Shown piece by piece: positions 29,737-40,070 of a DNA stretch of 64,000 nucleotides; within the stretch, counting starts at the first letter, position 1, and each line of letters starts with the position of its first letter. Source of the stretch: Gracilaria domingensis (taxonomy: Eukaryota > Rhodophyta > Florideophyceae > Gracilariales > Gracilariaceae); assembly GCA_022539475.1 (NCBI GenBank), contig VCMS01000022.1, positions 434,001 to 498,000 on the forward strand, in the 5' to 3' direction. Below the pieces are notes generated by a model. It was not told the DNA's origin. It did no database searches and was given only the letters and a program-made list of their open reading frames with translations. The translations under genes were made by a program, and so were the position numbers.

Positions 29737-30726
29737 ATGTGCTCCTTTATCAATTCATCGATATTAGCAAAGAACAGAGGCACATATCTCATCGCATTGA
29801 CACGGAGTAGAGGTCGTGTTCGAAGCCTTTGCGGTATCGTTCAACCACCATCGATTGCCATGCATGCTGATAGAAGCATTCCAGAGAAGATTAATGTCGC
29901 TGGATTTGACATTTGCGGAGTTTCAGTCGCTGCAGTCGAAACTTGCCTATGGATACCGTCGTTGTCACTGGCTTTCGACTCCGGTCGTTGCCCAAGAGGG
30001 GTAGTAGGCATGCGCTACATGGCCATTACACATGGACACTGTGATCATATCCATGGTCTGCCCCTTCATCTAGCCACCAGAACTTTACAACAGCTTCCGA
30101 GGCCACGCTATTTTCTGCCTCAGGCTATCGAGGATGATGTTCGCAACCTGGTTGCGGCTGTTGGAAAACTGGAACATTGCACGTTGGAGATGCAATCAGT
30201 CCCACTAAGGCCAGGTTCTGATGAGGTAGAGCTCAAGAAGGGATGGGTCATGCGATCTGTGCAAACAAAACATACAGTTCCGTCTCAAGGGTATGTAGTT
30301 TTTCGCAAACGAAAGAAACTCAAAAAGGAATTCTTGGGAATGAGCGGAAGTGAGCTTGTTGCTCTTAAGCAAAAAGGCGTTGTAATTGAAGACGTTATTC
30401 AAACACCGGAGATCGCCTATACAGGAGATACACAGCTTGAAGCAATACGAGAATCGGAGGATTTCCAGAAAGCTCGTATACTGATAACAGAAATGACCTT
30501 TATAGATGAAGCCTGTACGCCGAGTGAAGCGGCCCAATTCGGACATATACATCTAAAGGAAGTAATAGAGAAAAGCGATATGTTTCTCCGCAACGAGGTT
30601 GTGATTTTCACGCATTTCAGTGCTCGATATACCAAAGCAGAAATCCTTGAGTCGTTGGATAAGCTTCCAACAGATCTAAGACGGAAGAGTATCGCATTCG
30701 GGATTGGCGGAAAAGCAGCTCCATGA
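29737..30726 (+). CDS. TRZ: tRNase Z, short plant type
   Basis: Endonuclease that removes the 3' trailer of pre-tRNAs. 329 aa from the first ATG; a later ATG at 29860 is possible. Metal-binding motif T98-HGHCDH-I-HGLP, with plant TRZ1/2-like neighbours: LAFDSGRCP before it, HLATRTLQ after it, then SQGYVVFRK, KLKKEFLGMSGSEL, TPEIAYTGDT, GHIHLKEV and FTHFSARYT. The flexible arm typical of bacterial forms is reduced as in plant short forms. Residues 1-45 are basic and rich in Ser/Arg/Leu, so an organellar form is possible, but the later ATG would give a cytosolic one. Faces the gene-poor region at 30.7-35 kb. Confidence 0.92.
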   Translation: MCSFINSSILAKNRGTYLIALTRSRGRVRSLCGIVQPPSIAMHADRSIPEKINVAGFDICGVSVAAVETCLWIPSLSLAFDSGRCPRGVVGMRYMAITHGHCDHIHGLPLHLATRTLQQLPRPRYFLPQAIEDDVRNLVAAVGKLEHCTLEMQSVPLRPGSDEVELKKGWVMRSVQTKHTVPSQGYVVFRKRKKLKKEFLGMSGSELVALKQKGVVIEDVIQTPEIAYTGDTQLEAIRESEDFQKARILITEMTFIDEACTPSEAAQFGHIHLKEVIEKSDMFLRNEVVIFTHFSARYTKAEILESLDKLPTDLRRKSIAFGIGGKAAP

Positions 30727-33700
30727 AGTCGTCTTACCTAATCGAACATATCGTGTAACTTTTGGTATTACAGATCATGGTCTGTGCATATTGCGGTAAA
30801 TATAAACCGCATCTGCTTTGGCTCAGTTCATTTGCTGAGGGATGTGAAAGCGTTCTTCTTGTGCGTTGTGTTATATTTGTTGAAAGATTGGATCGGAACA
30901 TGGTTTAGCATGTGCGCAATCCATTCATGTTAGGATCACCGAGGCGAGACGTATTTGCGAAAGTATATTTGTATGGCTTGATGCTCATCGACGTTTGGCG
31001 CCATAAGGAATATTTGCTTCTCGTTACCCCTTTGGAAACCAGCACATTGCTGTAAATAGATGAAAGTGGCGTTGCTTCTCATGATGTTGGAAGCCACGGT
31101 TGCACTGAGAAAGGACCTAGGCTGAGCGGGACTGAACTCTTCATTTCCATATTTGCGTTCTGATCAACATGGCAAGCGGACAAGAACGATCTGACTGATT
31201 TTGATGTAACGATCTTGTCGAACGAACAACGAACTGAAGCCCATCAAATGTGCCCTCACGGGCAACTTCTGCGCTGCTCTACCCCAGTTTGAATCCTAAG
31301 GACTTCTACCTCTGCGGAAACGGTACAGTTGCGACAGCATCTAATAGTCACGCCTGGCTATTCGCAATGCCATTCGCAATTGATGATGTCAATCGCGATC
31401 ACCTGGTGATCACATGAACTGCAGCTTCTCGAGCTATCCAAAGCCTGGTGCAGAGCTTTTGCACGAAGGTTTCGTCAAAGCTGTGACATCCATGCATCAT
31501 GATGGAAAGTCACCCCAGAACGAGCGAGTCCGGCACTTCTCGTCTAGCTGCTTCACCCAGGGCTAAAAGGTTCGTAGGCATGGTACTACGGTGTGGATAT
31601 TTACACGGTATATTTCTGCCGCTTCACTGGATGTGGCCAGCATGGCTAGCGAGCTATAAGCTACAACCTTAAGGAGGATTGAACAACGAGAAGAAGCGTG
31701 TAGCACTGAGGTGCGTCTTTGGCCAATCGCCATGCAAGCACTTTGCAAGCTCAAGTGCGAATGGCTCAAACAAAGTCATTGATGCAAATTAAGTGGAAGT
31801 CACGGCCAATGTGCATCTATTTCGGCATAGTGCTGTCATCTACTCTTCCCTCTTGTCAAACCTCTTACAAGTACCGACGTCATTGAAAAAAAGATCACTG
31901 CATGTCAACAGCAATCGTCACACTAGCCGAGTGTTGTACTTTTCCCAGTGCCTAGCTAGCTACCAGTGCTATTCCCCCATCATTTCATCATCATAGAACA
32001 ATGGCTTGCTTTTGCACATCTTTTTGGCCTTGTTTTCTGTTGGGTTGGACATCACATGGAACGGTCTCATTGCCTTCTGTCAAGTACGAACTCGACCCAA
32101 CTAAACTATTGTAGAATCCATCAATCTGCAGCGAAAGGCTTGTTGATAGAGCTCAGCGCTCCGCTCCACATCCACACCGCACATTTCATCTAGTCATCCA
32201 ATTACGGAGACGTCATGATATATGAAGGAGCCCTTCGCGGTATTCAACGAAGCAACTTTCAGTAGCTATATTCTCACTGTGCATTGCTTCTCCGCAAAGC
32301 GAAAAGCATGGCTGGCTTAGGAAATGGGACCACTCAGCGCAAACTTAGCCAACGATGTAACCTTCTCACTTCCGTGTAAATCGCGGTTCGTGACGACGAA
32401 GTGCTCCAGTCGTGCATTCATTCATTCATTCACCTACCCCGTGCACATGCACGCATTAGCAGCCAGAAATTGCGAGCAAGCTCCGATAAGGACAACACTT
32501 AGGCTTGTACTGTCTTCTCAGGCGGTGTGAAACCTATGCTGCTCCATTCAGCACCTATCGTGCCCGTGCGGTAGCGACAGTGATCACCCCACCTCCACTG
32601 ATGTCACCATCCCAGTGAAATGCCATCGCTCTTGAGTCCGGACAGACAGCGCATAGCTGACAATATCCAAGTTTATCTGCAGGGCTCTGAAGCTCTGTCG
32701 TGTGGCTGTTATTATTTACGCCCCGTTGGAAGTTGAAGTGAAGGCCCGTTTGTCATGCTAAAACTACTGGAGGTTAACACAAGGGAGCATTCGCACGGAC
32801 GGTGACGGTTCGTGAGTACACAAATGTTCTCCACCATTCTGCTCTGGTTCGCAACATGTATTCCCCGCTTTGTCCCGCCCCTCGGTAGGCCCATGTGAGG
32901 CATCAGATTCTGAAACCTGCTTCTGAACTCATCAAGACTCTTGATGGTAAGGTTAAATCCCTTCCGAAATTCACGCAAATGTCATCGAGAATGTACGCGT
33001 ACATTCTTCGCAATCGATTTGACTCCCGCGGAGGAGGTTTCTTGTATTCAATCGAAATGGCGGCATCTGGCACAACTGTACATATCATACACCCATTTCG
33101 CCCGAAGATAACGATTTTATTTTACGCATCGTGAGGATGCAGCCGTTCTCAGCAGGAGCTGCTGCTCAGATCAATGCCTGGGTTCTGCTTTCTAGCATGA
33201 ACAGTGCTGCAACTCGCCCTTGTAGCCCGGTTCTCTGGGGTTACGTCATCTCTTTTGGAGCATTAATGAGCGCTCTTTAAGCTACGGTTTCTCATCAGTT
33301 GAGCTCTCATCTTCTCCTTGAACTGTCCAAAAACGTGGATAGCTTGTTTCCAGCGCATCGCAGTGCTACAGAAGTGACACTACAGAAATGACACTACATG
33401 CAAGAGTCATTGAGCTTCACGATCCTGAGCGACGCAGACAAAGATCGTGAATTCTGACATTGTCACACCGAGATGCAAGAGATTGTTACGCGTTACAATT
33501 GTGAATCCTGATGTGATGATGATGCAAGTGCACTATCCACGATAGTACGTCGTCTTCTTCTCTATGCGTCGACATAATGGCCATCTCAGAGAAGGAACGA
33601 ATCATATCTCTCCCCTATATATTTGACGTGCTGTTCCCATTTACGTTGAGCGCTGACCATCGACACTGATGGATTCTAGTATGGGATGAAGTCGTATACT

Positions 33701-35060
33701 TCGACCCTATAATCATTGGAGGAACCAAAATGAGACTTTGTCTGATATCTGCATGACACATTCTTCTCTTCACAGGCTGCCTCTTTCCTGTCCGAGCCCA
33801 TAGTCAGATATTCAGCTTCATGTCCAACAAGATCTTCGCTCATTCTCGATTTTTCATCTTGCTTTCAGCTCTATTGTTCGGCTCATCGCTGGCTTGTGTG
33901 GAAAGATATTTCCCTTTGGTATATGACGTTTCAAGTAACGGAGAGCAATAAGCTCTTTCCCTCTCACCAGAGCTGTTCACGTTCAGTTCGACTTGGATCA
34001 ATCTAGAAAGCAGAATCTACCTGTAGTACCACTGGGTTCCCGAGTCAAACTCCAATTCTGCACAGATCATTGCCTTTTCTTCCCATTCGGAATAGCAGGA
34101 CAACTCGAGTCCTATCCCGTAATCTCTCTACAGCATTAATCAGTGAAGATCGTTTTCACTGAAAGGAGCACCGTAGCTTTCTTCTATCTTCGATTTGTAC
34201 AAGGCGCACTGGAAGCGATGGATGGAGCACACCATGAAAGCGGTGAAACGTCTTGTGCATGGGCAGCTCGTTTGTGTATCACAAGCTATTGGATCCCGCA
34301 GTACGGTGAAAGCGTCACTCAAACGCTGACGTCATATACACTTTAATTACCTCATGACGCAAGATCAGCTGCGTACAACAAGAAAGAACTAAAGGAGGCG
34401 ATGTACACGGCTATTTGTAAAGCAAACATAACCCAAATCGTCTTTAAATGGGCCGCCATTGCGAACTTCATTGCCATCAACCAAACATCGCATCAAAAAG
34501 AATATTCCATTCCTTTGACTAGTTCTATCATTTTTTTCGCAGCATTCTGTACTACATCATTCTAAGCAACAAAATGCTGAAGCCGTCGCATAGCAGGATG
34601 AACCGTGACGATGGAGAAGAAGCCAAAAAAAGTCGGCCAAAAGGAAAGGCAAAGACAACCAAGACGGGGACACAAGGAGCTACTCCAGCAGCGGCAGCAA
34701 ACAGACTGTCTTGTGATCGTATTCTCTTCTACTAATTGAGCCTGGGACCGCGCCAACTGACTCAACAAAGCCTGAAACTGGAACATTCCGAGTACGAGAA
34801 GGAAACAACTAATAATGAGGATCTCGTTACAAAACACGTAATTTCTGACGAATGAAGCTCAACGTAATGTACGCACCGCGCCTCTTTAATGCCATGTGTT
34901 TGGGATTGTGTCGACTGCAGTACAATCAAGAAACACACGGTCAAGGCCATATGCTGTTCGGACTATTAGTTTCTTATCGTACAACTACTCAGTAAAGTTG
35001 TTCACCTTCGGACATGCAAGTCCAGCGATGGATGTCCCTCGTAGAACTGGTGCGCACTTC
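30727..35060. other. 4.3 kb gene-poor region
   Basis: No ORF above about 90 codons; none matches a family. Noted: a (CATT)4 microsatellite at 32415-32430; a near-direct repeat of TACAGAAGTGACAC/TACAGAAATGACAC near 33366-33395; a 43-codon ATG frame at 33820-33951 with a convincing signal peptide (SRFFILLSALLFGSSLACVE); and a 54-codon Lys/Ala-rich frame at about 34574-34738. Possible UTRs, non-coding RNAs or short spliced genes cannot be separated from noise here. Confidence 0.45.
33820..33951 (+). CDS. Possible first exon or small ORF of a secreted protein (tentative)
   Basis: 43 codons beginning MSNKIFAHSRFFILLSALL: positive N-region, 15-residue hydrophobic core and LACVE after it, as in signal peptides. 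Beyond the stop, after a possible acceptor CACCAG (about 33970), a frame stays open for about 55 codons to 34139 with two close Cys. No homology recognised; could be chance. Confidence 0.15.
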   Translation: MSNKIFAHSRFFILLSALLFGSSLACVERYFPLVYDVSSNGEQ

Positions 35061-38000
35061 TCAAGCACTCCCAGTTTTACTCGCTATTAGAGACAATATT
35101 CTGTCCAGAATTACCACTGAGATGCGGACAGCCACCCCTTCATAGAGCACTCTTCCTGCTCTCTTCTCTACCAGTCCATTAACTATTTGTGGCCAGACAG
35201 GAATGATAGCGTAAGGATTTGACGAACTGTCTGCGCGTTGAATCGACTGTCTAGCGCGTGCAACATCGAATATCGTTACATGACCTTTTTCATGTCGAGC
35301 GTCTACGTCAATGGCAAAAGCGTTTCTGTTTGCGGTGCCAAACATGACGCGGGCCTTTAAGGCATTCGAAAACCGAACTTTGTACACTGTGGGATCTGCT
35401 GGCAGAGCGGATTGAATGCGAAGAACCATGGGTAGACTCATCTCAAGTAGTTCGCCAAATCTCTTACCCATGTCCATAGCGCTTTCTTGAAGTATTTCCT
35501 CCGCAAAAGGAATGAACTGGTAGGTAATCAATGAGTGACTTGGAGTTGCCTCCACTTCAACAACGCGCTTACCTAACCCAACAACAAAGCTTATGCCATT
35601 GGACTGCACTTCCACGTGAGTCGGCAACTTCCGCACCATTCTGTAAGCTGATGAGTTTGTGTTCAGACCATTCGCCAAGGCCGCAGCTGTTCTTGCTCGC
35701 AACAAATCCCTTGCAAAGTCGTACGCAGTTCGTGGATTATGATCCGGATATCTAAATCTTAAGACACGAATCCTGGGGCAATACGACACGATTTGCCCGC
35801 GACAGTTAAGTTCTTCAAATTGTTCGTTAGCTAGAGTTAGTACAATTTCCCAGCCCCCATTTTCGCGTATGATCAAGTGAGCATTTTCAACCTCCATTGG
35901 CGAGACTTTCACTTTCAGTGGAGTCCGATGAGGCGACTTCAACTGAAAGTCGCCGTCTAAAGGATTTGCGAGTTTAAGAACTTCTAGTTCTCGCAACAAA
36001 TTGTCTCGGCGTATGCGCAGATCGATTACGGTTTTCATACAAGTCCAGTTTCCCATCACACCTGCACTATTCTGAAGTTCATTGGTCCAATTCGGTACGT
36101 TCTCAGGATGCGTACACCGACCTTGAATAAAAGCGTACGAATCTGAGGAAGTGGAAAACACCAAAGGCATACTTCTAGCTCGCTTAGATGTCGAAAGTCC
36201 GGGATACACAAATGGCTCATCTTCTTCATTGGCTACGGAGGCAAGCGTCATAAACCGACGCGGACGTTTCCTTTCGATCGCGACCAGTGGCGGTCGTACC
36301 CGCTTGTCACCTTTCGATGCTTCCGGTTCTTCAACGGATGTCGCCCCCGGAAGCCAGCCGACGACAACATCGTTGCCACCACCCATCGCATTCCTCACCG
36401 TTGTTTCCCTCTGAATAAGTTTGGTTGCCCGCGAAATTAGTTCTTGCAAAACTCGGGAGGAATCAGAGGGGTTTTCTGCGAAGAACTTCTGGCCATCCCA
36501 CAACTTTTTTCGTACATCCTCTGCTAAGGCATCTGATCTCGATAGAGCCGAACTTAGAGGACCTTTGGTCTGTACAAAGAAACTTCCAGCTTTTAAAGCT
36601 ATTCCATATACAATCCCTACTCCTTGCTCGTTAAAGTGGACCACCAATGATGCAGTTGCCCGTCCAGAGGAGTTAATGGATATCGTCACGTCCTTGCTTA
36701 CTTTGGGCTGAACAGCCTCTCGTATTCGCTGCAGCTCATGAATAGCACGAATTCGACAACACTTGAGCAAAAGAACTTCCATGTTTATACTCTTCACCGA
36801 AAAAGATGCGTCGAATGCCCCTACAGGCAGCTCGCTGTCGTGCTCAACCCTGAGTATACTGCTTGTTAACGACTTCAGTTCTTGACCATTAACGGATGAA
36901 ATGGTCATTGCTGATCTCATATGAGAGCGCAACCAGTAGCGAATCTGAACTGGAGAATTGCTTTGCTTATCAGCACCCACTCCGCTAAAGGCGATGTCCA
37001 CGGACTTCCAAAGCTGAGTTGAATGAAATGCAAACGTTTGCGCTCTCACGTGACTCATCGCAAGCATGCCACAACATTCAAAACTCATAGCTTGACAAAG
37101 ACACAACAACATGCTTGGAACTGGATTGGGATCATCCTTGGATCTCGCTTCCTCGTAAGCCCAAAGCATGCGATCACTCAGCATCTGACGAAGAGGTTCT
37201 TTATGTTCAGCGCGCAAGGGAACGGGTCTTTCGCGGTCATGAAACTTGGATCGAATTGCACTCGGAGCGTCTGGGTGGGAGTCAACAAGAATATCAAATC
37301 GGAGAAGTACAACAAACGCATGATCAAGTTTGAGTTTATCCAAAATAACATCCGCAGTCCATGCATCTGGCACGCCAATACGGACGGCGACCGCACAAGG
37401 ATCAACACCAGCTTTAATGAGTTTGACACCATCGGGTAGGGAAGCACAGATGACATTTCTCGTTGTCATTCGTAGGCGCTCGATGGATTCTTTAGTGACT
37501 GCTTCATCCGCTTCATCTTCGTAGTCAGAAGTTGTGGAGTCTGCTGAAACAAGCTTTGAATCCTTCCATGGCTTCTTCAAAACATCCAAATCGCTTTCGA
37601 AGCTGGAGGATCCCGTTGTAGTTTTGGAACCAACGCCTGTCTGAACTGCATCCATAAGCATACGGGTATTCTCTGCATTATTGATATCGTTTGGTTCTCT
37701 CGAAGGACACTGTTTGTGACGAGCCGCAGATGGAGCGAAAAACAGGCGAGATATAGTGCTCAAATCGCGTTTTGTATCAAGACCGATTGCGCTTTCAACG
37801 ATCTTGGGCACTCGGCTGAAACTAGGTATACCACCAAGAACTTGGGCTGCTTCCTGCACGGCGCAGGGATGATCAGCGGCAGCACGCGCGTTAGCAGAAA
37901 CCTGAAACAAAGTATCGGCATCGAGGGTAAACACTGTACTTCTCTCTTGACAAACATTACGCGCAAGTCGGGCAGAGCTGTGAAAGGCGGAATAAGCCAT

Positions 38001-38195
38001 GTACCATTTGACGGTAGCAGACAGTCGCGCAAAGCGATGTCGAATCTTGAGAACAGCGTCCAGCAAACGTGACTGACGGTCCTCTGGTTCATAGTCAGCA
38101 AGAGAGTCGAGAAGCGCATGGAGCTCCTTGTAAGAGTTTTGAACTACATCATGGGTTAGGCGTGATAAAGGCACGTGGGGTCTTTCTGCTTCCAT
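35061..38195 (-). CDS. MED14: Mediator complex subunit 14
   Basis: 1044 aa, ATG start, no intron. MED14 (Rgr1) is the scaffold joining head, middle and tail of the Mediator that bridges activators and RNA polymerase II. The N-terminal 110 residues match the family: VPLSRLTHDVVQNSYKEL, LLDAVLKIRHRFARLSATVKW, and the string LDADTLFQVSANARAAADHP. The remainder is long, weakly conserved and mixed alpha/beta, as in other MED14 proteins, with an acidic insert near 220-250. Length is within the lower family range. Divergent from the LHC gene across a 1 kb promoter. Confidence 0.87.
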   Translation of the reverse strand: MEAERPHVPLSRLTHDVVQNSYKELHALLDSLADYEPEDRQSRLLDAVLKIRHRFARLSATVKWYMAYSAFHSSARLARNVCQERSTVFTLDADTLFQVSANARAAADHPCAVQEAAQVLGGIPSFSRVPKIVESAIGLDTKRDLSTISRLFFAPSAARHKQCPSREPNDINNAENTRMLMDAVQTGVGSKTTTGSSSFESDLDVLKKPWKDSKLVSADSTTSDYEDEADEAVTKESIERLRMTTRNVICASLPDGVKLIKAGVDPCAVAVRIGVPDAWTADVILDKLKLDHAFVVLLRFDILVDSHPDAPSAIRSKFHDRERPVPLRAEHKEPLRQMLSDRMLWAYEEARSKDDPNPVPSMLLCLCQAMSFECCGMLAMSHVRAQTFAFHSTQLWKSVDIAFSGVGADKQSNSPVQIRYWLRSHMRSAMTISSVNGQELKSLTSSILRVEHDSELPVGAFDASFSVKSINMEVLLLKCCRIRAIHELQRIREAVQPKVSKDVTISINSSGRATASLVVHFNEQGVGIVYGIALKAGSFFVQTKGPLSSALSRSDALAEDVRKKLWDGQKFFAENPSDSSRVLQELISRATKLIQRETTVRNAMGGGNDVVVGWLPGATSVEEPEASKGDKRVRPPLVAIERKRPRRFMTLASVANEEDEPFVYPGLSTSKRARSMPLVFSTSSDSYAFIQGRCTHPENVPNWTNELQNSAGVMGNWTCMKTVIDLRIRRDNLLRELEVLKLANPLDGDFQLKSPHRTPLKVKVSPMEVENAHLIIRENGGWEIVLTLANEQFEELNCRGQIVSYCPRIRVLRFRYPDHNPRTAYDFARDLLRARTAAALANGLNTNSSAYRMVRKLPTHVEVQSNGISFVVGLGKRVVEVEATPSHSLITYQFIPFAEEILQESAMDMGKRFGELLEMSLPMVLRIQSALPADPTVYKVRFSNALKARVMFGTANRNAFAIDVDARHEKGHVTIFDVARARQSIQRADSSSNPYAIIPVWPQIVNGLVEKRAGRVLYEGVAVRISVVILDRILSLIASKTGSA

Positions 38196-39201
38196 GATTC
38201 ACAGCGCGAAGAGACGAAAACTCCCGAGCGGATCGGAAGCGGTGACGCCACTGGGCGCCACAGGCGCGACGGTGACGCGCAATGACGGATGGGTGCACAC
38301 AGCAAAATAGCTTCCGTCGCTGTAGAATGAATGATGATACAGACGTGCGAAAGAACGACCACAGCGAAGATAAGAGCAGACAAGAGCGCGTCAAAAATGG
38401 ATGCAAAACTTTCGACAGAACTGGGGCAGGACGAAGTGAACAAGCCAATTCAACACAAGAAGAAGCGCGCTTTTTTTCTTGAAAGGCGGTGCGACACGTC
38501 AGAAGCGGACCCCAAAAACGCACCCAAGCAAAGCAAAATCGGAGAAGATGAGTTGAATTTGAACAGCGCCCCGTGTGAGGTGTTCCGAACGGTAGTCCTC
38601 GGGAAGAAGCGCGCAACGGCGCGCACGCAGCGCCGTAAGTTACTCAACCCAACGCGGAAAGCGAGCAGAACACACACGCGCGCGAACGTCAGCTCGAGCA
38701 CAGCTTGCAGTGCGCGCGCGCAGCTGCCGAAATCCAAACCGTCAAGTCCAAGTTCACCGCGCGCCATGTGCCACAGCAAAAAATGACCCAGCTCGAACAC
38801 ACCGTCTCGCAGCCAATCGAAGCGCACTGCCGCCTTCTTACAGAACGTAGTGTCAGCCAGCGCCATTGACCAATGGGCGTGCGCAGAAAGTGGCCGAAGA
38901 TAACGTCGTCAATCGGCGGTCGCGCGGAGAGAAGAAGGCGGTTCGAGAGGCGGTTCGGGCAAAATATCTGCTCACCGAGCACAAGTGCGACACCTCGCTG
39001 CGCGTCCGCGCGCGCTCGATGGCCGCGGTCAAGCTCAACCACAGAGCCTTCCCCAGCACCTGCTTTTCCCTAATTTCACGCCGCAGCCATACCTTTCCCC
39101 TCCCCCTTCTACGTACTTTATATCCCTTCGCACCCATCGCTCCCACTCCTCCCCCACGCGCCATCGAACTTCACCGTCGCGCTCATCCTCCCCTTCGTAT
39201 C
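38196..39201. promoter_or_regulatory. Divergent promoter region of MED14 and LHC
   Basis: 1 kb. The right half is GC-rich with pyrimidine tracts on the LHC sense strand (about 39085-39110). Long frames on both strands here are low-stop shadows; the LHC frame itself stays open back to 38866 but without protein-like content. Confidence 0.5.
39117..39123 (+). promoter_or_regulatory. Candidate TATA box of the LHC gene
   Basis: TTTATAT, 79 bp before the LHC ATG, directly after a CT-rich tract. Position and sequence fit an RNA polymerase II TATA element for a highly expressed gene. Confidence 0.35.
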
Positions 39202-39798
39202 ATGACTGCCTTCGTCTCCTCCTTCTCCACCGTCGCCCGCTCGCCCTTCGCGGGCGCTGCGCTCGCAGCTCCTCGCGTTCAATCGCGCCCCACTGTCTCC
39301 ATGGTCGCGAGCAAGGCCATCCCCTTCCTGGAGGCTCCCCCCAAGCTGGATGGAACTCTTGCCGGTGACTCAGGATTCGACCCGCTTTACCTCTCCAACT
39401 ACATCAACCTCGATTACGCTCGCGCCGGTGAACTCAAGAACGGTCGTATTGCCATGCTTGCCACCCTCGGCATCCTAGTTCAGGAATTCGTCCATCTGCC
39501 GGGCCCCATGTTCCAGGAATCAAACCCTATCAAGGCTATTTACGCCGTGCCGGTTGAGGGCTGGATTCAAATACTCGCCTTCGTCAGCGTCGTCGAGTTA
39601 GCCACCTTCAAGGCCACTTTTGAGAAGGGAGGTGACCTTGGATTCGATCCACTCGGTCTTGGAAAGAAGGGTGATTACAAAGAACTTGAACTCAAGGAGC
39701 TCAAGAATGCACGGTTGGCAATGATTGCTTTCTTGGGCTTCATAATACAGACTATCGTCACTGGTAAGCCCATCATTGCCCAGCTCACTTCATTCTAA
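39202..39798 (+). CDS. Red-algal type light-harvesting chlorophyll a-binding protein (LHCR)
   Basis: 198 aa from the ATG at 39202. Residues 1-38 are an acid-free transit peptide (MTAFVSSFSTVARSPF) with Phe at 4; cleavage probably falls near Met34-Val-Ala. The mature start KAIPFLEAPPKLDGTLAGDSGFDP is the LHC N-terminal signature. Helix 1 (about 76-95) has E77-LKN80-GR82 and helix 3 (about 163-185) E166-LKN169-AR171, the Glu/Arg pairs and Asn chlorophyll ligands. Helix 2 spans about 117-138. GFDPLG recurs before helix 3. Short length and no ER signal fit LHCR antennae of photosystem I in red algae, in the thylakoid membrane. Confidence 0.93.
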   Translation: MTAFVSSFSTVARSPFAGAALAAPRVQSRPTVSMVASKAIPFLEAPPKLDGTLAGDSGFDPLYLSNYINLDYARAGELKNGRIAMLATLGILVQEFVHLPGPMFQESNPIKAIYAVPVEGWIQILAFVSVVELATFKATFEKGGDLGFDPLGLGKKGDYKELELKELKNARLAMIAFLGFIIQTIVTGKPIIAQLTSF

Positions 39799-40070
39799 GC
39801 TTGTGGTCTTGTATCAGCTGCGTACTGTCCAAGCTCAGTAACAAGCTCCCTTTTTGTGACCTTTGGAGATAGAGAAGGCGGAGAGCTTATTTCTCAAATG
39901 TAAAAGTCTTTCATACATTCGTTTTATAACTGTAATCTCCAAGTTAGAGATTGGAGACTCTAACATTGAGTTGATACTCACTTCGTCTCAATGTGACATG
40001 CCTAGTATATTAGGCGGAAAGCTACCGCTACGCTGCGCACGCCATAACTCGATCAAACAGAGCTCTGTGC

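Noticed and set aside
38331-39201. Frames upstream of LHC on both strands
   Set aside because: Promoter sequence of low stop density; LHC transit peptide starts cleanly at 39202.
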